Translations under genes and position numbers: made by a program
NCBI GenBank assembly: GCA_937927795.1
Contig: CALBSF010000070.1
Coordinates: 1-12,270, forward strand
Reading direction: 5' to 3'
Length of the DNA: 12,270 bases
DNA from: an uncultured Rickettsiales bacterium
GTDB taxonomy: Bacteria; Pseudomonadota; Alphaproteobacteria; Rickettsiales; UBA1997
The notes under the pieces: model-generated
Databases searched by the model: none
What the model was told of the DNA's origin: nothing
What the model saw: the letters and a program-made list of their open reading frames with translations, nothing else
Part shown: positions 7,374-12,270 of the stretch, in pieces
Layout of the letters: each line of letters starts with the position of its first letter
How positions within the stretch are numbered: position 1 is the first letter of the stretch

Positions 7374-7780
7374 AACTCTTAAAAAAAATACCTAGAGAAA
7401 TAGCGGTCAGTATTGTTGCAGCATTTATTGTGTCAGCGTTTTCATCTTTACTTACCTATAAAATCCTTGAAAGGAAAATTCCCAAAATTGCCGTTGTTGA
7501 TCTGTCTTATCTGAATAATGGTTTCATGATTAATCTCTCTCGCCATTTGGTTGAAAACAAGATGGGTGATGAGGCGGTGGAAATGGCCGTAAAAACTCAC
7601 ATACAAACCCTAGAATCAATCTTAAAAGATATTAGCCACAGCAAGCAGAATTATATTTTACTGCAAAAGCAAACTGTTGCTTCCCTTGATGTTGAAGACA
7701 TTACGCCTGAGCTAGAAAAAGTGTTGTTCAATGCAATTGTTTCTAAAACCAAGGGGGGTGCAGATGAAGAAAAGAAATAA
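7370..7780 (+). CDS. trbI: TrbI, F-type pilus assembly/retraction protein
   Basis: TrbI is an inner-membrane protein that affects pilus length and retraction in F. The 136-residue chain has a short basic start, one membrane segment (about 11-31), a KIAVVDLSYLNNGFM segment resembling the conserved start of the periplasmic part, a helical middle (about 60-100), and the family-like DVEDITPEL motif before the end. F TrbI is 128 residues. The position directly after traC and before traW is the same as in F. It overlaps the traC stop by four bases, and its own end overlaps the peptidase gene by 17 bases. Confidence 0.85.
   Translation: MKLLKKIPREIAVSIVAAFIVSAFSSLLTYKILERKIPKIAVVDLSYLNNGFMINLSRHLVENKMGDEAVEMAVKTHIQTLESILKDISHSKQNYILLQKQTVASLDVEDITPELEKVLFNAIVSKTKGGADEEKK
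7753..7758 (+). promoter_or_regulatory. G-rich ribosome site that fixes the peptidase start
   Basis: AAGGGGGG (7751-7758) precedes ATG 7764 by five bases and lies inside the end of trbI. The frame is open further upstream, but residues before M(7764) are not part of a signal-anchor. The site and the basic KKRNK start support 7764. Confidence 0.6.
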
Positions 7781-8246
7781 AATTATTGTTGGAATATTAG
7801 TAATTTTTCTACTTGGAATTTGTGCGTGGGTAGCACCTGCAAAATATGAAATAGTTAGAAATTATAGTGAGTCTTTACCATATCACTTTGTTGTTGTGAA
7901 AAAAGGTGTGAAGCCAAGCAAGAAAGATCAGATTTTTGTTTTTTATGTTAGAGATAATCCGCTGCTGAAAGTATCAAAAATCAAATTTATTAAATTAGTT
8001 GGGGGATTGCCTGGAGATGTTATTGATGTTCATAAAAAGGAAATATTCATAAACAAAAATTCAATAGGTTTAATAAAGCCTTATTCCAAGAAAGGAGAGC
8101 CACTGCACGCGGTTGCTTCTAGTAAAATTCCTCAAGGAAAATTTTTTGCTTACACCCCCCACAAAGACTCTTTTGATTCTCGCTATAAAGAAATAGGCCT
8201 CATAAATGAAAAAGACATTATCGGTGTTGCTTTTTTTGCTTTTTAG
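7764..8246 (+). CDS. traF: TraF-type S26 signal peptidase (pilin maturation)
   Basis: This is a membrane-anchored serine protease of the S26 family, in the TraF (RP4) / TrhF-like branch and not the thioredoxin-like TraF of plasmid F. The 160-residue protein has a basic start and one membrane segment (about 7-26). The catalytic Ser block NYSESLP places Ser at 37. The block FIKLVGGLPGD gives the likely general base K77. A late block SFDSRY has D138, as in type I signal peptidases. In RP4 such an enzyme cuts and cyclises the pilin; the substrate here is inferred to be the TraA precursor at 212-520. F itself lacks this gene, while IncHI- and SXT-like systems carry one at about this place. All catalytic blocks are intact. 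It overlaps trbI by 17 bases and traW by 41. Confidence 0.88.
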   Translation: MKKRNKIIVGILVIFLLGICAWVAPAKYEIVRNYSESLPYHFVVVKKGVKPSKKDQIFVFYVRDNPLLKVSKIKFIKLVGGLPGDVIDVHKKEIFINKNSIGLIKPYSKKGEPLHAVASSKIPQGKFFAYTPHKDSFDSRYKEIGLINEKDIIGVAFFAF

Positions 8247-8823
8247 CGAAATGGCACTTGCCAAGGACTTAGGAATTCATGGAGTTACTTACGAAATTAA
8301 AGAGAAAAACTTGCTGGAAGAAATTCAAGAAAAGTTGCAAGAAGCTAAGAAAGATGGCCGTTTAGATAAATTTCAAAATAATGTCAAAAAACAAATGCTG
8401 GATCAGGTAAATAATCCGAAGCCTGTTTCTGGCATTGTTAAAGCAACTCAAGATCGTGAATGGATTTTTGATCCTTCAGTTTCTTGGCCAGATGATTTGA
8501 AAGACCAAAATGGAAAAGTTTTTTATCGAGCCGGAACAAAAGTAAATCCACTTGATAAAATATCATTAACGAAGGCTTTAATTTTTATTGATGGCGGTGA
8601 TGAAGAACAAGTTAATTGGGCTATAGATCAGCACAAATCAAGAAAAGGCAAAGTAAAAATCATCTTGGTTAAAGGTAGGGTTTTGGATTTGATGCGAACC
8701 AGAAAAGTTCGCCTTTATTTTGATCAAAACGGAGTGCTAACAAAAAAGTTTTCTATTCATGCCGTTCCTGCTTTTGTTGAGCAAGATGGAAAAATGTTAA
8801 GAGTTAAGGAGGTGTCTATATGA
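8206..8823 (+). CDS. traW: TraW, periplasmic F-pilus assembly protein
   Basis: TraW works with TraU and TrbC in the periplasm during pilus assembly. The 205-residue precursor has a signal peptide cleaved after ALA (residue 19), leading straight into the conserved mature start KDLGIHGVTYEI followed by KNLLEEI. The second half carries the family blocks FYRAGTKVNPL, ALIFIDGGDEEQVNWA, KIILVKG and a late FDQNGVLTKKFSIHAVPAF. That C-terminal part has a thioredoxin-like pattern related to TrbC. F TraW is 210 residues. The start lies 41 bases inside the peptidase gene, with only a weak AGG upstream, so coupled translation is likely. Confidence 0.93.
   Translation: MKKTLSVLLFLLFSEMALAKDLGIHGVTYEIKEKNLLEEIQEKLQEAKKDGRLDKFQNNVKKQMLDQVNNPKPVSGIVKATQDREWIFDPSVSWPDDLKDQNGKVFYRAGTKVNPLDKISLTKALIFIDGGDEEQVNWAIDQHKSRKGKVKIILVKGRVLDLMRTRKVRLYFDQNGVLTKKFSIHAVPAFVEQDGKMLRVKEVSI
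8805..8814 (+). promoter_or_regulatory. Near-ideal Shine-Dalgarno sequence for traU
   Basis: TAAGGAGGTG can pair with the whole conserved 3' end of 16S rRNA. The GGAGG core ends seven bases before ATG 8820. It is the strongest ribosome site in the window and lies inside the last codons of traW. Confidence 0.85.
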
Positions 8824-9821
8824 AAAAAATAGCATCTCTAGTAATCATTTTTGTTTTATTTGCTGATTCTGCTTGGGCAAAAAAATGTACTGGTAGAATG
8901 GTTAATCCTATAACTGATATTTGCTGGGCTTGCATTCTTCCAATATCAATTGGCATAGTTCCAGTTGTTCCTGGAAAAACTGCTGATACTCCGAATTTTC
9001 CTTCTCCTATATGCTTTTGTCCGGCACCTCCGCCAATATTTGTTCGTCCAGGTATAGCAATTGGATTTTGGGAGCCGGTTAGGCTTGCTGATGTAACAAA
9101 AGAGCCATTCTGTTTTGTTGGAATTGGTGGGCAAAAAATTGATCCAGGTATTCCGGTTGGATCTGGTGGTGATCCTGAAGTAGGTTCGGGAACAGAAGAA
9201 GATCCAGCAACTTGGCATGTCCACTGGTATATGTATCCAGTTTTTGCGATTATAGGAATCATTTTTGATTATCTATGCGTTGAGATCACGCAAAGTTTTG
9301 ATGTTAACTATATCACGGAATTAGATCCGCTTTGGCTTGATGATGAGTTGTCTTTTATGATTAATCCCGAAGCAATTTTATTTGGAAATTTAATTGCTCA
9401 GGCGGCTTGCGTTGCAGATTGTGTTTCATCTTCTTTTTGGTTGCCTCTTGATCCTCTCTTTTGGTGTTCCGGTTGCCAAGGCGGTATGTATCCTACAGGT
9501 GGAAAAGTGATGACGCATAATACTTCGATTCAATCCTCTTCGCTAACAGTTTCAAGGATGCTCTATAAGCTGCATAAAGAGGCTTTATTACCAATCACTT
9601 CTGGTCCTGAATCGATTTGTCAGGCGATTCCGTCTCCAATGATTAAGAAAAGTCAATACAGAACTCAGCTAACTGTGCCAGTGCCAACAATTGACCCAAT
9701 GCTTGGCTGCAATCCGCTTGGTAAATCAACTTTTTTTTGGGAGTCGTTCAGAGAAATTCCGGTAAGTGGAGAAGATTTTAATTATTTGATATGGAGGAAG
9801 AGAAACTGCTGTGCGGGATAA
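8820..9821 (+). CDS. traU: TraU, cysteine-rich periplasmic mating protein
   Basis: TraU is needed for DNA transfer and for stable mating pairs in F; it acts in the periplasm. The 333-residue precursor has a signal peptide cleaved after AWA (residue 20). It shows the family marks: CTGRMVNPITDICWACILPI at the mature start, SPICFCP, an ATWHVHWYMYP block, a paired-Cys FWCSGCQGG region, and the typical ending FNYLIWRKRNCC. Fifteen cysteines suggest extensive disulfide bonding, which requires a Dsb-type partner; none is seen in the window. F TraU is 330 residues. ATG overlaps the traW stop as ATGA. Confidence 0.96.
   Translation: MKKIASLVIIFVLFADSAWAKKCTGRMVNPITDICWACILPISIGIVPVVPGKTADTPNFPSPICFCPAPPPIFVRPGIAIGFWEPVRLADVTKEPFCFVGIGGQKIDPGIPVGSGGDPEVGSGTEEDPATWHVHWYMYPVFAIIGIIFDYLCVEITQSFDVNYITELDPLWLDDELSFMINPEAILFGNLIAQAACVADCVSSSFWLPLDPLFWCSGCQGGMYPTGGKVMTHNTSIQSSSLTVSRMLYKLHKEALLPITSGPESICQAIPSPMIKKSQYRTQLTVPVPTIDPMLGCNPLGKSTFFWESFREIPVSGEDFNYLIWRKRNCCAG
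9793..9800 (+). promoter_or_regulatory. Ribosome site for the GTG start of trbC
   Basis: GGAGGAAG lies about ten bases before GTG 9811, inside the end of traU. No ATG in that frame precedes the signal peptide, so this site supports a GTG start. Confidence 0.65.
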
Positions 9822-10671
9822 ATTTTTATTAATTACATTGTTATTCGTTTCCTTTAGTGCTTTAGCTCAAGATATTACTGTGCCAGAAGTTCAAGAAAAA
9901 GATAAGCAGGAAACCGCTGATTTTATCAAAGATATTAAATCAAAGCCTAGCGCAAATTATGAATTAGAAGCACAAAAAATGATTGATGAAGCAGAAGAAA
10001 AGAAAATACAAGCAGCAAAGATTTATGAAAAAGATACCAAAGAAATTGCTAAAAAAGTTGAAGAAGTAAAGAGTGGTAAAAATTTCAAAGAATCACAAGA
10101 TTGGATAAATAAAAATCAAAATAAATTATTTTCTAAGCAAGCTCAGGCACTTCCCAAAATTGATTATGATATTACCAAAGAAGCTCGTCAGAAAGATGCT
10201 ATTGCTGATTTATTGCATAACTATCGTTTTAAGCCAGACGATGTAAAAAAAGCCTCAATAACACATTATCCATTGATGATTTTTGTTTCATCATCAATGC
10301 CAAAAGATGCCCTTAAAGATTTGATGATCCAAGCAAAACAATCTGGTGGAATTTTGGTATTGAGAGGGCTTGTTGGAAGTTTAAGAAATACTCAAGAATA
10401 TTTAGCCAATATTTCTAGAGAAAATGTTTCTGCAATAATCGATCCAAGGCTCTTTGACATATTTCAGGTTAAACTAGTTCCTACTTTTGTTGTGCTTTCA
10501 GATGTTGTTCAAGACTGTCAGGAAAATGATTGTCAATTTACTCCGGTGCATGACCGAATAACTGGTAATATTACTTTGAAATACGCACTAGAGCAAATTG
10601 AAAGTGGGCAAGGTGATGCTGCAAAAACTGCTTCCATTTATTTGACAAAAATCAGTGGAGGTGAGAAGTGA
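9811..10671 (+). CDS. trbC: TrbC, F-type pilus assembly protein
   Basis: TrbC is a periplasmic pilus assembly protein that partners TraW in F-type systems. The 286-residue precursor starts at GTG with a signal peptide cleaved after ALA (about residue 19). A highly charged, Lys/Glu-rich helical stretch (about 25-110), probably a coiled coil, comes next. The diagnostic domain begins at about 153: YPLMIFVSSSMPKDAL, then VLRGLVGS, IDPRLFDIFQV (from 210) and LVPTFVV (222-228), a thioredoxin-like pattern lacking the CxxC pair. It ends with RITGNITLKYALEQI. It is longer than F TrbC (212) because of the helical part. It overlaps traU by 11 bases, and its stop shares one base with the traN start. Confidence 0.93.
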   Translation: MRDKFLLITLLFVSFSALAQDITVPEVQEKDKQETADFIKDIKSKPSANYELEAQKMIDEAEEKKIQAAKIYEKDTKEIAKKVEEVKSGKNFKESQDWINKNQNKLFSKQAQALPKIDYDITKEARQKDAIADLLHNYRFKPDDVKKASITHYPLMIFVSSSMPKDALKDLMIQAKQSGGILVLRGLVGSLRNTQEYLANISRENVSAIIDPRLFDIFQVKLVPTFVVLSDVVQDCQENDCQFTPVHDRITGNITLKYALEQIESGQGDAAKTASIYLTKISGGEK

Positions 10672-12270
10672 TGAGAAAATTATTTATCCTCTTAATTATT
10701 TTTATCGTAGCAGTAACTTACCTTGCCGCCAATGCCACAAATATTGAAGAGGCAAGACAAGCTGGTTTAGATCTAGGCACTAGTTATAAAAATTCAGCAG
10801 CAACAGTTGTTACAGATCAAAATAAACAAAATACACCAGGATATACAACGGATAATCCCGAGCAAACAAAATACTATGATGGCGGTGATATGAATGGTGA
10901 TGCCATCACTAAAACCAAAAATTCAGAAGAAGGTAAATTAATGACCGAGGCTTTGCCGAAGCGTCCCAAAGTTAATCTAAGTCCAAGTGATGACTTTTTA
11001 AAAAGCTCTCAAGCTATTGAAGGCAATCCTGATGAAGTTGTGGCAATGCTTACAGGTACTTATGGAGAATGTAAGCCTATAACTCATACAAAGACCGAAA
11101 CTGAGCTTAAAACATGTGATCAATATGAAGAAACCGATTGTGTGGATGGGCAAAAACTAGTCACAGTTTCCCCAGGCGCAGAAACAACAACTTGGAACTT
11201 TCCTTACTTGGTGATGGATATTTCTAGAAGAGGAGGGGGAGGTTGTACAAAGTATTATGCCAGTGCCACAGTGAATATTATTGATAAATCAAAAATAAGC
11301 GATTTTGTGCTTCAATGGGTAAGATGGGACGATGTTATTCAAATTAAAGTAAATGGAAGTGTGGTATTTTCTTATGGTGATCTGAATTGGGGACGTTGTG
11401 AATTGGCTACAGATTTTCAATCTTCTCCAAATGTTAATCTTAAGCCTTATCTAATTAATGGGGCAAATCAATTAGAGATTACTTTAGGTGTTTCAGGTGC
11501 TGGAAATGCAACTGCGCGATATTACCTAAATTATCAAAATAACAAAGTTTGCCAAACAATTGATAATTGTAAATCAATTCCAAGTGATTGCTCTTTGCAA
11601 GGTACGAAGTGTTTAAACCTCTCTAGTGATAATATCTGTAATTATCGCCAAAACACTTATGTTTGTTCAAAAACAACTGTTACTTCTACAGCTACAGTTG
11701 ATTGTGGTTCAAATATCTACTGTACCAATAATCAATGCACCAAAATTGAAGATGATTCTAACCAAGATTTTGCCACTTCAATTGCTTATCTCTCAAGTAT
11801 AAATCAAGCTGCAAAAGATAATAATAAATCTGCTGATTTGAGAATTTTTAGTGGCTCAGGTAAGAGCTGCGAGAAAGATACTGTCAGCTACAATAACTGC
11901 TGTAAAGATGATGGCTGGGGTCAGGATTATGCGGGTGCATCTTGTTCAACTGACGAGCAAACGCTCATGCAGATGCAATCAAAGAAGCTTTGTCATTATG
12001 TTGGATCTTATTGTTCACAAAAAATTCCTCTTATTGGGAAATGTTTAAAAACCAGAAAAACTTATTGCTGTTTTAATTCAAAAATTTCGCGCGTTATAAC
12101 AGAACAGGGCAGGGCGCAATTAGGAAAAGGCTGGGGTTCTGCTGAATCTCCTGATTGTGGAGGTTTTACCCCTGATGAATTATCAAGAATGAAATTTGAT
12201 AAGATGGATTTAGGAGAAATTTCTTCTGATATTGCCGGCAGTGTTGTGATACCTGATAAATCTTATCTCG
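10671..12270 (+). CDS. traN: TraN, mating-pair stabilisation protein (3' end outside the window)
   Basis: TraN is the outer-membrane protein of the donor that stabilises mating pairs by binding a receptor on the recipient. The frame is open for 533 codons and runs off the right edge without a stop. It starts at ATG 10671, overlapping the trbC stop by one base, with TGGAGGTGAGAAG upstream. The signal peptide is cleaved after ANA (residue 22). Twenty-four cysteines are visible. The diagnostic TraN block is intact near the end: KTYCCFNSKISRVITEQGR (C466, C467), then WGSAESPDCGGFTPDEL (C496). Residues about 175-290 form a beta-rich segment (DDVIQIKVNG at 219-229, INGANQLEI at 262-270) like a galactose-binding or carbohydrate-binding sandwich. 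That segment may be the receptor-contact part. F TraN has 602 residues, so perhaps 70 or more are missing. Confidence 0.95.
   Translation, partial: MRKLFILLIIFIVAVTYLAANATNIEEARQAGLDLGTSYKNSAATVVTDQNKQNTPGYTTDNPEQTKYYDGGDMNGDAITKTKNSEEGKLMTEALPKRPKVNLSPSDDFLKSSQAIEGNPDEVVAMLTGTYGECKPITHTKTETELKTCDQYEETDCVDGQKLVTVSPGAETTTWNFPYLVMDISRRGGGGCTKYYASATVNIIDKSKISDFVLQWVRWDDVIQIKVNGSVVFSYGDLNWGRCELATDFQSSPNVNLKPYLINGANQLEITLGVSGAGNATARYYLNYQNNKVCQTIDNCKSIPSDCSLQGTKCLNLSSDNICNYRQNTYVCSKTTVTSTATVDCGSNIYCTNNQCTKIEDDSNQDFATSIAYLSSINQAAKDNNKSADLRIFSGSGKSCEKDTVSYNNCCKDDGWGQDYAGASCSTDEQTLMQMQSKKLCHYVGSYCSQKIPLIGKCLKTRKTYCCFNSKISRVITEQGRAQLGKGWGSAESPDCGGFTPDELSRMKFDKMDLGEISSDIAGSVVIPDKSYL

Noticed and set aside
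8155..8160. Runs of six C (8155-8160) and six G (7753-7758) in and before the peptidase gene as possible phase-variation tracts
   Set aside because: Six is shorter than typical switching tracts; both genes are intact, and the G run is explained as a ribosome site.
8816..9262. Minus-strand open frame of 148 codons opposite traU
   Set aside because: It is low-complexity, Pro/Gly-rich peptide mirroring the Gly/Pro-rich traU start; no independent support.
11851..12048. Plus-strand open frame of 65 codons
   Set aside because: It is out of frame within traN, whose frame carries the diagnostic cysteine motifs.

Overview
The window is one uninterrupted F-type conjugative type IV secretion (tra) operon, all genes on the + strand. 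It has a 211-base non-coding leader, twelve complete genes, and a thirteenth (traN) that runs off the right edge. The DNA is strongly AT-rich and tightly packed, and nearly every junction overlaps by 1 to 41 bases or is separated by fewer than 15. That composition and gene set suit an integrative element or plasmid of an intracellular proteobacterium, such as the F-like elements of Rickettsiales (the Rickettsiales amplified genetic element type) or of Legionella relatives. No taxonomic marker gene is present, so the host assignment is inference.

Layout: 1-211 is a leader with two competing AT-rich inverted repeats, a perfect DnaA-box match and a run of about 21-base imperfect tandem repeats that reaches the first start codon. 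Then come traA (pilin, 212-520), traL (523-813), traE (827-1414), an unrecognised gene (1407-2234), traK (2231-2926), traB (2936-4180), traV (4177-4596), traC (4593-7373), trbI (7370-7780), a TraF-type S26 signal peptidase (7764-8246), traW (8206-8823), traU (8820-9821), trbC (9811-10671) and traN (10671 to the end, partial). No RNA gene, insertion sequence, CRISPR array or terminator is visible.

The genes form a coherent machine. TraA is the pilus subunit. TraL, TraE (VirB8-like) and TraC (VirB4-like ATPase) make the inner-membrane platform. TraK, TraB and TraV (VirB9/10/7-like) form the envelope-spanning core. TrbI, TraW, TraU and TrbC are the pilus assembly and retraction set specific to F-like systems. 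TraN is the outer-membrane mating-pair stabilisation protein. The S26 peptidase probably matures the pilin. Coupling protein, relaxase, traF(F-type)/traH/traG and regulators would be expected outside the window, to the right.

The least explained parts are the cytoplasmic-looking gene between traE and traK, which has a faint resemblance to the sugar-phosphate-sensing C-terminal domain of DeoR regulators without the DNA-binding domain, and the structured leader. Also worth attention are the pairing of an RP4-type peptidase with an F-size pilin, and a beta-sandwich-like segment inside TraN that could be its receptor-contacting part.
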